Source: Streptomyces physcomitrii
GTDB lineage: Bacteria > Actinomycetota > Actinomycetes > Streptomycetales > Streptomycetaceae
Assembly (NCBI RefSeq): GCF_012273655.1
Contig: NZ_JAAWWP010000006.1
Location: 1-64,000, forward strand
Reading direction: 5' to 3'
DNA: 64,000 nt
The notes beneath the pieces are model-generated. The model had not been told where the DNA came from, searched no databases, and saw only the letters and a program-made list of their open reading frames with translations. Each line of letters begins with the position of its first letter. Position 1 is the stretch's first letter. Positions 1 to 8,732 of this stretch are shown in pieces. The position numbers and the translations under genes were made by a program.

Positions 1-250
1 CCCATCACGGTGCGCCGCAGCGCCTGCCGCTCGATCTCGGCGACGGGCTGCACGTAGAGCACCGCGGACTGCAGCCCGTGCTCGTCCTCGGTGCCGACGA
101 CGGCGCAGTCCCGCACCCCGGCGCGCGCGGGGCGGCGGAGGCGGAGCCGGGGGCCGCCGTGCCGAGGGCCGCGGCGGCGCCGGCGGCCGCGGCGCCCGCG
201 AGCAGGGCGCGGCGGGAGACGGGCGGGGTGCGGCGCGCAGAGTCTGACAT
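1..250 (-). pseudogene. Tat-signal protein start joined out of frame to an acyl-CoA-ligase-like C-terminus
   Basis: The ATG at 250 opens a clear Tat signal peptide (SRRALLAG followed by an Ala-rich stretch and ASA cleavage-like residues), and all early codons end in G or C. From roughly position 130 to 110 the coding-quality frame changes: the Tat frame becomes unlikely sequence and stops at 5-7, while another frame reads VRDCAVVGTEDEHGLQSAV, which resembles the C-terminal domain of AMP-forming acyl-CoA ligases and stays open to the window edge. The piece lies 53 bp downstream of the GH1 gene, so the signal peptide probably belonged to the last gene of the sugar operon. A rearrangement, a frameshift or an assembly join would all explain it; the ligase reading is moderate confidence. 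Confidence 0.45.
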
Positions 251-303
251 CGGGCGCTCCCTTGGGTGTGGGGGGTGTGGGACCGGAGGTGCGGTGGGGT
301 GGT

Positions 304-1716
304 TCAGGCGGCGCGGGCGGCCTGTTCGCGGTGGGCGCGGATGATCTCGGCGTAGCGGTGGCCGCTGGACTTGATGGTGCGCCGCTGGCTGGCGTAGTCG
401 ACGTGGACCAGGCCGAAGCGCTTGTCGTAGCCGTACGCCCACTCGAAGTTGTCCAGGAGCGACCAGGCGAAGTAGCCCGCGAGCGGGGCGCCCTTGCGGA
501 TCGCGGCGGCGCAGGCCGCCAGGTGCCGCAGCAGGTAGTCCTCGCGGGCCGGGTCGTCCACGGTGCCGTCCGGGCCGAGGGTGTCCGGGAAGGAGGAGCC
601 GTTCTCGGTGACGTAGAGGCGGCGGGCCCCGTAGTCCTCGGTGAGCCGCAGCAGCAGGGTCTCCAGGCCGGAGGCGTCGACCTCCCAGTCCATGCCGGTG
701 CGCGGTACGTCCGGGCGGCGCACCGAGCGGGCGTGCGGCACCGGGCCCAGCGGGTCGTCCTGGACCGTCTCCGGGAAGTAGTAGTTGAGGCCGTGCCAGT
801 CGAGCGGCGCCGCGATGGCCGCCGAGTCGCCCGGCCGCTCCGGGAGTTCGACCCCGTAGAGGTCGCGCATATCGGCGGGGAAGCCGCGCCCGTACAGCGG
901 GTCGAGCCACCAGCGGTTGGTGTGGCCGTCCATCCGGCGGGCCGCGCCGAGGTCGGCGGGGTTGTCGGAGGCCGGGTGCACGGGGGAGTGGTTGGTGACG
1001 ATGCCGACCTCGGCGCCCGGCACCGCCGCGCGGATCGCCGCGGTGGCCAGGCCGTGCCCGAGAAGCAGGTGGTAGGAGGAGCGCACCGCGGCGGTCAGGT
1101 CCTTCAGGCCCGGTGCCATCCGGCCCTCCAGGTGCCCGATCCAGGCGGAGCAGAGGGGCTCGTTGAGGGTGGCCCAGTGGCTGACGCGGTCGCCGAGGCG
1201 ATCGGCGACGACCGCGGCGTACGCGGCGAAGGCCTCCGCGGTGTCCCGCTCGGGCCAGCCGCCCCGGTCCTGGAGTGCCTGCGGCAGGTCCCAGTGGTAG
1301 AGGGTCACCGAGGGGGTGATGCCCGCCTCCAGGAGTCCGTCCACCAACTGCTCGTAGAAGTCCAGGCCCTTGGCGTTGACGGGGCCGTCGCCGCCGGGCA
1401 GTACCCGCGGCCAGGCCACCGAGAGCCGGTAGGCGTCGGTGCCCAGACGCCGCATCAGCGCGATGTCCTCGCGCCAGCGGTGGTAGTGGTCGCAGGCCAC
1501 GTCGCCGGTGTCGCCGCCGTCGACGGTGCCGGGCCGCTGCGCGAAGGTGTCCCAGATGGAGGGCGCGCGGCCGTCCTCGGCGACGGCGCCCTCGATCTGG
1601 TACGCCGAGGTGGCCGTGCCCCAGAGGAAGTCGGGCGGCAGCGCGGAGAGGTCGGGGGTGGGGGGCACGGGAGTCCTTTCGCGGTCGGGGAGGTCGCGGT
1701 CGGCGGAGGGGGTCAT
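304..1716 (-). CDS. Beta-glucosidase, glycoside hydrolase family 1
   Basis: A 470-residue retaining GH1 enzyme that hydrolyses beta-linked glucosides (cellobiose-type) in the cytoplasm. The family signature appears near residue 30 ([14 protein letters not shown]), the acid/base glutamate in TLNEP (E186) and the nucleophile in YVTENG (E371), followed by [12 protein letters not shown] near 419. Length is normal for bacterial GH1 and there is no signal peptide, so the substrate must be imported, presumably by the three transporter genes upstream. Its ATG overlaps the stop of the upstream permease (ATGA), which fixes the start and implies translational coupling. Probably controlled by the divergent ROK regulator through the palindrome at 4990-5026. 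Confidence 0.95.
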   Translation of the reverse strand: MTPSADRDLPDRERTPVPPTPDLSALPPDFLWGTATSAYQIEGAVAEDGRAPSIWDTFAQRPGTVDGGDTGDVACDHYHRWREDIALMRRLGTDAYRLSVAWPRVLPGGDGPVNAKGLDFYEQLVDGLLEAGITPSVTLYHWDLPQALQDRGGWPERDTAEAFAAYAAVVADRLGDRVSHWATLNEPLCSAWIGHLEGRMAPGLKDLTAAVRSSYHLLLGHGLATAAIRAAVPGAEVGIVTNHSPVHPASDNPADLGAARRMDGHTNRWWLDPLYGRGFPADMRDLYGVELPERPGDSAAIAAPLDWHGLNYYFPETVQDDPLGPVPHARSVRRPDVPRTGMDWEVDASGLETLLLRLTEDYGARRLYVTENGSSFPDTLGPDGTVDDPAREDYLLRHLAACAAAIRKGAPLAGYFAWSLLDNFEWAYGYDKRFGLVHVDYASQRRTIKSSGHRYAEIIRAHREQAARAA

Positions 1717-2585
1717 TTGACGGCGCCCGCGGTGAGTCCGGCGACCAGGTAGCGCTGGAGCAGCAGGAAGCCCGCGACCACCGGGACGCTCACCACCAGG
1801 GAGGCGGCCATGACCTGGTTCCAGTAGACGTCGGTCTGGGTGGCGTAGCCCTGGAGGCCCACGGCGAGGGTGCGGGTGGTGTCGTTGGTCAGCACCGAGG
1901 CGAAGAGGACCTCGCCCCAGGCGGTCATGAAGGAGTAGACGGTGACCGCGACGATGCCGGGCATCGCCGCCGGGACGACCACCCGGAAGAGCGCGCCGAG
2001 CGGTCCGCAGCCGTCGACCAGGGCCGCCTCGTCCAGGTCCCGGGGCACCGACTCCAGGTAGCCGATCAGCATCCAGACCGAGAAGGGCAGCGAGAAGGTC
2101 AGATAGGTGAGGATCAGCCCGCCCCGGGAGCCGAAGAGGGCGATCCCGGTGGCGTTGCCGATGTTCACGTAGAGCAGGAACAGCGGCAGCAGGAAGAGGA
2201 TGCCGGGGAACATCTGGGTGGACAGCACGGTGACGGTGAAGACCCGCTTGCCGCGGAACTCGTAGCGGCTGACCGCGTAGGCGGCGAAGACCGCGACCAC
2301 CACCGAGCAGACGGTCGCCGCGCCCGCCACCAGCAGCGAGTTGAGGAAGTAGCGGGCCAGCGGGATGGTCGACCAGATGTCGGCGTACGGGCTCAGCGTG
2401 ACCTCGCCGGGCAGCCACCGGAAGGCGCCCGAGACGTCCTGGAGCGGCTTGAGCGAGCTGGAGAGCATCACGTACACCGGCAGCAGGACGAAGCCGGAGA
2501 GCAGGGTGAGGAAGAGCGCCCGCGACCAGACGAAGGAGCGGGGCGCGGCCGTGGGGGAGCGGCGCGGTGCGGCGGCCTCAGGCAT
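1713..2585 (-). CDS. Sugar ABC transporter permease, MalG type
   Basis: A 290-residue inner-membrane permease of the carbohydrate uptake (CUT1) family. It has about six hydrophobic segments, starting at residue 23, and the cytoplasmic EAA loop ([15 protein letters not shown], residues 186-200) that docks onto a MalK/MsiK-type ATPase. No ATPase gene is present in the operon; Streptomyces CUT1 systems commonly share a distant MsiK ATPase, which is inferred here. Its start overlaps the upstream permease gene by 8 bp and its stop overlaps the GH1 start, so all are one operon. Substrate is inferred as a beta-glucoside from the GH1 neighbour. Confidence 0.92.
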   Translation of the reverse strand: MPEAAAPRRSPTAAPRSFVWSRALFLTLLSGFVLLPVYVMLSSSLKPLQDVSGAFRWLPGEVTLSPYADIWSTIPLARYFLNSLLVAGAATVCSVVVAVFAAYAVSRYEFRGKRVFTVTVLSTQMFPGILFLLPLFLLYVNIGNATGIALFGSRGGLILTYLTFSLPFSVWMLIGYLESVPRDLDEAALVDGCGPLGALFRVVVPAAMPGIVAVTVYSFMTAWGEVLFASVLTNDTTRTLAVGLQGYATQTDVYWNQVMAASLVVSVPVVAGFLLLQRYLVAGLTAGAVK

Positions 2586-3582
2586 GGCGGGCCTTCCTTC
2601 CTCGCGAGGTGAGCAGCAGATAGGTGCCCGTGACGAGCAGCAGGAAGAGCAGCAGCAGGACCGACATCGCCGCCCCGGAGCCGAAGTTCCAGGTGACGAA
2701 CGAGGATTCGTAGATGTGGATCGAGAGGATGTCGGCGGAGTCGGGCGCCGACTTGCCGAAGAGCAGGTACGGGGTGTTGAAGTCGTTGAAGGTCCACAGG
2801 AAGAGCACCAGGACCAGGACCTGGTTGACCGGCCGCAGCGAGGGCAGCGTGATGTGCCGGATCTGCTGCCACATCCCGGAGCCGTCCAGGGCGGCGGCCT
2901 CGTACAGCTCCTTGGGGACGTTCTGGAGTCCCGCGGTGACGATGAGGAAGGCGAAGGGCCAGTTCTTCCACACCGAGACGGTCACCAGGGCGTAGAAGCT
3001 GTTGTCGCCGATCAGCCAGAAGGGCCGCCCGTCGGTGACGCCGAGCTGGTCGTGCAGCACGTGGTTCACCAGGCCGTTGTCGTGCTGGAACATGAAGACC
3101 CAGGTGATGACGGCGGCGTAGACGGGCAGCGCGTACGGGACGAGGAAGACCGCACGGAGCAGGCCGCGCCCCCGGAAGGCGTCCTGCATGTAGATCGCGG
3201 CGGCGGTGCCGAGCAGCCAGCACAGCAGCACCGAGAGCACGGTGAATCCGCAGGTCACGAAGAAGGAGTGGAGCAGCTCCCGGCCGACCGCGGCGTCGAA
3301 GTCCACCGCCACCCGGTAGTTGTCGAAGGCCGTCCAGGGCGCGGTGCCCCAGTCGCGCAGGGTGAACTGGGTGAGCTGCTTGAAGCTCATCACCACCCCG
3401 CTGACCATCGGCACCAGATGGACCAGGAGTTCGAGCAGCAGCGCGGGCAGGAGCAGCAGATACGGCAGGCCGATCCGGCGCAGGCGGCCGGGGCGGCGGC
3501 GGGCGGGCGCGGGGCCGGGCCCGGCGGGCGGGCCCGGCTCCTTGCGCGGCGTCCCGGCGGTGGGGGCGGGTGCGGTCGTCAT
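2578..3582 (-). CDS. Sugar ABC transporter permease, MalF type
   Basis: A 334-residue permease partner of the MalG-type gene. A Pro/Arg-rich cytoplasmic N-terminus of about 35 residues precedes the first membrane segment (YLLLLPALLLELLVH). The EAA loop (EAAALDGSGMWQQI) lies at residues 228-241. It is read from the same transcript as the binding-protein gene, 13 bp downstream of that stop, and overlaps the next permease by 8 bp. With the neighbouring genes it forms a complete CUT1 importer apart from the ATPase. Confidence 0.92.
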   Translation of the reverse strand: MTTAPAPTAGTPRKEPGPPAGPGPAPARRRPGRLRRIGLPYLLLLPALLLELLVHLVPMVSGVVMSFKQLTQFTLRDWGTAPWTAFDNYRVAVDFDAAVGRELLHSFFVTCGFTVLSVLLCWLLGTAAAIYMQDAFRGRGLLRAVFLVPYALPVYAAVITWVFMFQHDNGLVNHVLHDQLGVTDGRPFWLIGDNSFYALVTVSVWKNWPFAFLIVTAGLQNVPKELYEAAALDGSGMWQQIRHITLPSLRPVNQVLVLVLFLWTFNDFNTPYLLFGKSAPDSADILSIHIYESSFVTWNFGSGAAMSVLLLLFLLLVTGTYLLLTSRGRKARHA

Positions 3583-3595
3583 GGCAGCGGCCGGC

Positions 3596-4912
3596 TCACT
3601 TCTTCGGCATCTGCTGCTGCGCCTTGTCCAGCGCGGCGCGGACCGAGGAGGTGGTGACGGACCGTCCGGCCGCGGCGTCCGCGAGCAGCTCCTTGACCGC
3701 CGAGCCCACCGCGGTCTCGAACTGCGACTCGTCGGGCACCTGCGGCAGGGCCGCGGCGCTGGTGGCGAGGGTCTCGCGCAGGGCGGAGGTGACGGGGGTG
3801 TGGAAGAAGGAGTCCCGCTGCGCCGACTTCACCGGCGGGATCGAGCCGTAGGCCTTGTTGAGGATCTTCTGCTCGGCGTCGCCGGTCATGAACTTCACGA
3901 AGGCCTTGGCCCCGTCGAGATTGCGGGTGCTCTTGAAGACGGCCATGTTGATCCCGGCGGCCATCGAGTTGACCTGGGCGCCGCTGCCGGGGGAGCCCGA
4001 GCGGACCGGCGCGGGCGCGAGCCCCCACTCGGAGTCCTTCATGCCCATCGTCTTCAGGCTCGCGGAGGCGGTCTGCCAGAGCAGCATCGCCGTCCTGCCC
4101 TTGGCGAAGTCGCTGACCGACTGGTTCTGCGCGTACTCGGCGTTGCCGGGCGCGATCACCTTGTCCTTCGCCATCAGGTCCACGTACTGCTTGACGGCCG
4201 CGACCGCGCCCTTCGAGGTGAAGTCCGCCTTGCCCTCGGGGGTGAAGAAGTCGGCGCCGTGCTGCTTGCCGAGCACGAAGACCTGGTGGATGTTCTCGGA
4301 GGGGTTGGCGCCCTCCGCGCCCAGGCCCCAGACCCCCTTCTCGGCCCGCACCTTCTTCCCCGCGGCCACCAACTCGTCCCAGGTGGCGGGCGGTTCGGAG
4401 ATGCCGGCCTCCTTGAAGAGCTGCTTGTTGTAGTAGAGGGCGTACGCCATCGAGTAGAGCGGCACCGCGGCGGGCGCCTGGCCCGGGGCGCCGGTGGACT
4501 CCAGGGCGGAGTCCACGAAGCGGTCCCGGCCGCCGATGCTCTCGAAGTTCTTCCCGTCCCAGGGCAGCAGGGCGCCGGTGGCCTGCAGCGAGGCGCTCCA
4601 GGTGTTGCCGATGTTGAGGACGTCGGGGCCCTGCCCGGAGGTGGTGGCGGTGAGGATGCGGTTCAGCAGCTCCGACCAGGGGACCACCTCCAGCTTCACC
4701 TTGATGCCGGTCTGCTTCTCGAACTTGGCCAGCTCCGGCTTCAGCACCTTCTTGTCGACCTCGGCGTTGGCGCCCTGGTTCGAGGCCCAGTACGTGAGCG
4801 TCTTGGGCGAGTCGTTGGAGCCGCCGCCGGTGTCGGTGCCGCCGCCGCAGGCCGGGACTGCGAGGGCGAGGGCGAGGAGGACGGCCCCTCTGGCCGCGAG
4901 TGTGGTGCGCAT
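3596..4912 (-). CDS. Extracellular sugar-binding lipoprotein (CUT1)
   Basis: A 438-residue family-1 solute-binding protein, first gene of the operon. The N-terminus is a lipoprotein signal with lipobox VPAC (Cys at residue 22) followed by a Gly/Asp/Ser linker, so the mature protein should be anchored on the outer face of the membrane. The body (LTYWASNQG, later GPDVLNIGNTW and PATWDELVAAGKK) is typical of oligosaccharide-binding proteins. It delivers the sugar to the two permeases. The start is the ATG with an AGGG-like ribosome site just upstream, and the promoter region contains the palindrome at 4990-5026. Confidence 0.92.
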   Translation of the reverse strand: MRTTLAARGAVLLALALAVPACGGGTDTGGGSNDSPKTLTYWASNQGANAEVDKKVLKPELAKFEKQTGIKVKLEVVPWSELLNRILTATTSGQGPDVLNIGNTWSASLQATGALLPWDGKNFESIGGRDRFVDSALESTGAPGQAPAAVPLYSMAYALYYNKQLFKEAGISEPPATWDELVAAGKKVRAEKGVWGLGAEGANPSENIHQVFVLGKQHGADFFTPEGKADFTSKGAVAAVKQYVDLMAKDKVIAPGNAEYAQNQSVSDFAKGRTAMLLWQTASASLKTMGMKDSEWGLAPAPVRSGSPGSGAQVNSMAAGINMAVFKSTRNLDGAKAFVKFMTGDAEQKILNKAYGSIPPVKSAQRDSFFHTPVTSALRETLATSAAALPQVPDESQFETAVGSAVKELLADAAAGRSVTTSSVRAALDKAQQQMPKK

Positions 4913-4989
4913 GAGTCCTTGGGTCCCTTCCGGGAGACGGGGCCGCGAACGGGAGCGCCGGACGGCACCGCATTCGACTTCTGAAGTCC

Positions 4990-5026
4990 CCCACGGTTTA
5001 ATTCACGACGTGAGTTAAACCGTGGG
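4990..5026. promoter_or_regulatory. 37-bp near-perfect palindrome, likely ROK-regulator operator
   Basis: The arms CCCACGGTTTAA (4990-5001) and TTAAACCGTGGG (5015-5026) are perfect inverted repeats. The 13-bp centre (TTCACGACGTGAG) is itself nearly palindromic, so only the central few bases and one flanking pair break dyad symmetry over 37 bp. It sits between the sugar operon (start 4912, minus) and the ROK gene (start 5104, plus), a position from which one regulator could control both. AT-rich GTTTAA/TTAAAC half-sites fit NagC/XylR-like ROK operators; assignment to this ROK protein is inference. Confidence 0.75.
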
Positions 5027-5103
5027 AGAAGGGTCGGTCAAGACATCCGGCAGCGGTATCTTGAGGACGGACCCGGCCCGGTTCCGGCCGACTTGGAGGT
5101 CAG

Positions 5104-6402
5104 GTGGCAGCACGCGGCAGCCGAACGGTCCGTGACCTGCGAAGGGAGAACAGAGCCTCGGTTCTGCGCGCCCTCTACTTCGAAGGCCCCATGAGCCGCC
5201 ACCAGTTGGGCCCCGCCACCGGACTGAGTTCGGGTTCTGTCAGCAATGTGGTCGGCGAACTCCTCGCCGAGGGCCTCCTGGAGGAGACCGGCAGCGTCGA
5301 CTCCGACCGCGGCCGCCCCCGCACCCTGCTGCGCACCGCCCCCGCCAGCGGCCACTTGATCGGCGTGGACATCGGCGAGACCCGGGTCCGCGTCGAGCTC
5401 TTCGACCTGACCCTGGCCGAACTCGCCCGCACCGAACGCCCCTTGCCCCCCGAGGCCCGCGGCGCCTACGAGGTCGGCGCCCTCGTCGACCACGTCCGGG
5501 ACGGCATCGCCGAGGTCCTCGCCGCCACCGGCATGTCCGCCGAGGCGCTGCTCGGCGTCGGCATCGGCGTGCCCGGGATCATCGAGCACACCGCCGGGGA
5601 CGGTGCCCTGGTGCACGGCCAGACCATCGGCTGGGACGCCGTCCCGCTGGAACGCCTGCTCCGGCTGACCGGCCAACTCCCGCCGCAGGTCCCGTACTTC
5701 ATCGACAACGGCGCCAAGACCCTGGGCCAGGCCGAGGTCTGGTTCGGCGCCGGACGCGGCGCCCGGGACGCCGTGGTGGTGCTCTTCGGCTCCGGGGTCG
5801 GGGCCTGCGTGGTGAGCGAGGGCTCCGCGCACGTGCGGGCCGTGGAGTGGGGGCATCTGACCGTACGGGTACGGGGCAGGCGGTGCCGCTGCGGGGCGCT
5901 CGGCTGCCTGGAGGCCTACGCCGGGGCCGAGGCCCTGCTCGCCCGCTGGCGGGAGGCCGGGGGCGAGCCCCTCGCGGACGCCGACGAGGAGACCGCGCTC
6001 GCCGCGATGCTCGCCGCCGCGCACCCCGCGGACGGCGGACCCGGCGACCCGGTGGCCGCGGCCGTCCTCGCCGAGACCGCCGAGTACCTCGGGGCGGGCA
6101 TGTCCGACCTCATCAACCTCTTCCGGCCCGAGCGCATCCTGGTCGGCGGCTGGGCCGGGCTCCAGCTGGGCACCCGCTTCCTGGCCGAGGTACGCGAGCA
6201 CGCCCAGGCCTACGCCCTGCGCCACCCCGCCCGGCAGGTCGCCATCGAGCTGGGCCGCCTCGGCCCGGACGCGGTGACCGTGGGCGCCGCGACGCTCCCG
6301 CTGGCCGACTTCTTCGCCCGGGGCGGGCGCCGGGCGCCCGCGCCCGAGGCCCCGCTGCCGCACCCCGCCTGGCGGGCCTCCCTCGACGGGCGCATGGCCT
6401 GA
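5104..6402 (+). CDS. ROK-family transcriptional regulator
   Basis: A 432-residue protein with an N-terminal winged helix (about residues 17-60, containing MSRHQLGPATGLSSGSVSNV) and a ROK sugar-kinase-like domain. The ROK zinc motif CxCGxxGCxE is present as CRCGALGCLE beginning at C261, and the nucleotide-fold signature GVDIGETRVR lies near residue 93. Such proteins repress sugar genes and release DNA on binding the sugar or its phosphate. The GTG start has a GGAGG ribosome site 6 nt upstream. It is divergent from the beta-glucoside operon and is its probable regulator. Confidence 0.92.
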   Translation: MAARGSRTVRDLRRENRASVLRALYFEGPMSRHQLGPATGLSSGSVSNVVGELLAEGLLEETGSVDSDRGRPRTLLRTAPASGHLIGVDIGETRVRVELFDLTLAELARTERPLPPEARGAYEVGALVDHVRDGIAEVLAATGMSAEALLGVGIGVPGIIEHTAGDGALVHGQTIGWDAVPLERLLRLTGQLPPQVPYFIDNGAKTLGQAEVWFGAGRGARDAVVVLFGSGVGACVVSEGSAHVRAVEWGHLTVRVRGRRCRCGALGCLEAYAGAEALLARWREAGGEPLADADEETALAAMLAAAHPADGGPGDPVAAAVLAETAEYLGAGMSDLINLFRPERILVGGWAGLQLGTRFLAEVREHAQAYALRHPARQVAIELGRLGPDAVTVGAATLPLADFFARGGRRAPAPEAPLPHPAWRASLDGRMA

Positions 6403-6583
6403 GGGGCCCGGCCCGGCGCCCGGTGCTCGCTCTCTGGCGGCCGCCCCGCCGCGCGGGGTGCGCGGGTGCGCCCGGTAGGTGGACCATGGAGGGAGCGGAC
6501 TGGACCGGCCCGGACCGTGGGCGCCGCGTCGAGGTCCGCCGGGCCGCGGCCCGGTGCCGGCGACCGGAAGGAGGCCCGCGTAC

Positions 6584-8122
6584 ATGGGTGCGACCGAGCC
6601 CTTGCCGGGCGAGTCCGAGGCTGTCACCGGGTCCGGAGACCCGGGGGAGGTGGGCAGCTCCACAACGGGCGGGCTCCTCGACGTGCTCGGCGTGGCCGCC
6701 GTCGTCCTCGACGAGGAGGGCCGGATCCGGCTGTGGAGCCCGCAGGCCGAGGAGCTGTTCGGCTACCGCGCCGAGGAGGCCCTCGGCGCGTTCGCGGGCC
6801 AGCTCCTCGTCTTCGACCAGCATCTGGAGCAGGTGCTCAGGCTGTTCACCCAGGTCATGGAGAGCGGTTCCAGCTGGGCGGGTGTCTTCCCGGTCAGGCA
6901 CCGGGACGGCGGCATGCGCCTGGTGGAGTTCCGCAATGTGCGGCTCCAGGACGAGAAGCGCGGCTTCTACGCCCTGGGCCTCGCCACCGACCAGGCGAGA
7001 CTGCGGCGGGTGGAACGCGATCTGGCGCTCTCCACCCGGCTGGTCGCACAGTCGCCGATCGGCCTCGCCGTCCTCGACACCGACCTGCGGTACGTCTCGG
7101 TCAACCCGGCCGAGGAGCGGATGAACGGGATGCCCGCCGAGGACCACATCGGCAAGCACATCCACGAGGTGGTGCCCTACCTGCACGACTCCTTCACCGA
7201 GGCGATGCGGGAGGTGCTGGCCACCGGGGTGCCGGTGCTCGACCAGTACACCGTCGGCCGCACCCCCGCCGACCCCGATCACGACCACGCCTGGTCGATC
7301 TCCTTCTTCCGCCTGGAGGCCCCCAACGGCAAGGTGCTCGGCGTCGCCACCTCCAGCGTGGACGTCACCGACCGGCACCGCGCCGTCGAGGAGCAGCGGC
7401 ACACCGCCCTCACCCTCCAGCGCAGCCTGCTGCCGCACACGCCCCCGCGCCGGCCCGGCCTGGAGGTCGCCGTCCGCTACCGCCCGGCGCAGGAGACCAT
7501 CGAGATCGGCGGCGACTGGTTCGACGTGATCCCACTGGACGGCGAGAAGACCGCCCTGGTGGTCGGCGACGTCATGGGCAGCGGCGTGGTCTCCGCCGCC
7601 ACCATGGGGCAGCTGCGCACCGCCACCCGCACCCTGGCCGACCTCGACCTCCCGCCCGCCCAGGTCCTGCACCACCTCGACCACATCACCGACGGCCTGG
7701 GCGAGGCCATCGCCACCTGCGTCTACGCGGTCTACGACCCCCGCACCGCGCAGTGCCACCTCTCCCTCGCCGGGCATCTGCCGCCGCTGCTGCACCGCGC
7801 GGACGGCAGCCGGACCCTGCTCGACCTCGACCCGGGCGCCCCGCTCGGCGGCTGCGGCCCCGGCTTCACCGGCGCCCGTATCGACCTGCACGAGGGCGAT
7901 CAGCTCGTCCTCTACACGGACGGCCTGGTGGAGACCCGGGACCAGCCGCTCGACGAGGGCCTGCGCACCCTCCTGGACGCCTTCGACGATCCGGCCCGCC
8001 CGATCGAGGACACCTGCGACCTGCTGCTCTACCGGCTGCGCCACTACGGGGACCACGACGACGTCGCCCTTCTCATCGCCCGGGCGGGCCCGCCGCCGGA
8101 CGGCCCGGGCCCCGGCCCGTGA
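6584..8122 (+). CDS. PAS-PAS-SpoIIE serine phosphatase
   Basis: A 512-residue cytoplasmic signalling protein. PAS domain 1 covers about residues 20-125 (VVLDEEGRIRLWSPQAEELFGY) and PAS domain 2 about 145-265 (VAQSPIGLAVLDTDLRYVSVN). A SpoIIE-type PP2C domain follows (about 280-500) with metal-binding aspartates in GGDWFD, GDVMG, YTDGLVE and DDVALL. These enzymes typically dephosphorylate an anti-anti-sigma factor in response to a signal sensed by PAS. I chose the ATG at 6584 because GGAAGGAGG lies 9 nt upstream; an earlier in-frame start exists at 6479 but lacks a site. No STAS partner is adjacent; the HATPase at 14167 is a possible but unlinked partner. Confidence 0.9.
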   Translation: MGATEPLPGESEAVTGSGDPGEVGSSTTGGLLDVLGVAAVVLDEEGRIRLWSPQAEELFGYRAEEALGAFAGQLLVFDQHLEQVLRLFTQVMESGSSWAGVFPVRHRDGGMRLVEFRNVRLQDEKRGFYALGLATDQARLRRVERDLALSTRLVAQSPIGLAVLDTDLRYVSVNPAEERMNGMPAEDHIGKHIHEVVPYLHDSFTEAMREVLATGVPVLDQYTVGRTPADPDHDHAWSISFFRLEAPNGKVLGVATSSVDVTDRHRAVEEQRHTALTLQRSLLPHTPPRRPGLEVAVRYRPAQETIEIGGDWFDVIPLDGEKTALVVGDVMGSGVVSAATMGQLRTATRTLADLDLPPAQVLHHLDHITDGLGEAIATCVYAVYDPRTAQCHLSLAGHLPPLLHRADGSRTLLDLDPGAPLGGCGPGFTGARIDLHEGDQLVLYTDGLVETRDQPLDEGLRTLLDAFDDPARPIEDTCDLLLYRLRHYGDHDDVALLIARAGPPPDGPGPGP

Positions 8123-8218
8123 GTCCGGCCGACGACCGTGGCCGCCGCGTCCGCAGAGCCGCCCGGGGCCACCGGGACGGGGGTTTCGCGCGGGCCGCCC
8201 TCTCCATCCGCTTCCCCC

Positions 8219-8248
8219 TTGCGGATGCTAGCGGGAGGGCGCTAGCTT
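8219..8248 (+). promoter_or_regulatory. Promoter with overlapping palindromic operator for the antitoxin gene
   Basis: TTGCGG (8219-8224) and TAGCTT (8243-8248) with an 18-bp spacer make a good -35/-10 pair. The spacer and -10 are covered by a perfect inverted repeat, GCTAGCG-6 bp-CGCTAGC (8227-8246). The -10 ends 6 nt before the ATG at 8255, so transcription would start at or next to the A of the start codon: the antitoxin mRNA is predicted leaderless. The arrangement fits autorepression by a ribbon-helix-helix antitoxin. Confidence 0.65.
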
Positions 8249-8254
8249 CGGGGT

Positions 8255-8482
8255 ATGGCCAAGACTCAGTTGAACGTACGCGTGGACGAGGTCACCGCCC
8301 GGGCCGCGCGGGAACGAGCGGGGGCCCGAGGCATGAGCGTCAACAAGTACATCGAGGAACTCGTCCGCCAGGACGTCGGCGAGGCCGGGCAGACCTTCGT
8401 CCAGGCCGCCGCCGACTTCATGAAGCAGTACGAGTCCGTCTTCGCCGAGGAGTTCGGGCCGGAGCGCGAGGGCCATCGCTGA
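8255..8482 (+). CDS. Ribbon-helix-helix antitoxin (HicB/Arc-like)
   Basis: A 75-residue protein. The first 45 residues (QLNVRVDEVTARAARERAG, then MSVNKYIEELVRQ) form a classic strand-helix-helix MetJ/Arc fold that dimerises and binds DNA. The acidic tail (QYESVFAEEFGPEREG) probably wraps a toxin. It begins at an ATG with no clear ribosome site, consistent with leaderless translation. The Doc-like gene at 8733 is the presumed cognate toxin although it is 250 bp away, whereas such pairs are normally adjacent. Repression through the palindrome at 8227-8246 is inferred. Confidence 0.85.
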   Translation: MAKTQLNVRVDEVTARAARERAGARGMSVNKYIEELVRQDVGEAGQTFVQAAADFMKQYESVFAEEFGPEREGHR

Positions 8483-8732
8483 CGGCGGCACCGCGCGCAC
8501 CCTTCCCGCCGCCGCGAGGGGCAACTGCCGCCGCGCCAGGCCGAGTTGAGCGCCACCAAGGCCACGGTGCCGCCCGGCTCCCCGGCCTGAGCCGCCCTCG
8601 ATCCCGGCGGGGGCATACGGAATACTGATCACCGAAGGCGCGGTCCGGCCCCCCGCCCGAGGCCAGGACGGCGCCCCTCGACGTGCCGTACACGGACGGC
8701 GAACCGCCGCCGAGACCTCACCGGGAGCCGAC
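8483..8732 (+). other. 250-bp spacer between antitoxin and toxin
   Basis: No credible gene is seen here. It separates two genes that I would expect to be adjacent or overlapping. It may be an insertion or a relocated intergenic segment; no terminal repeats or target-site duplication were recognised. Confidence 0.4.
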
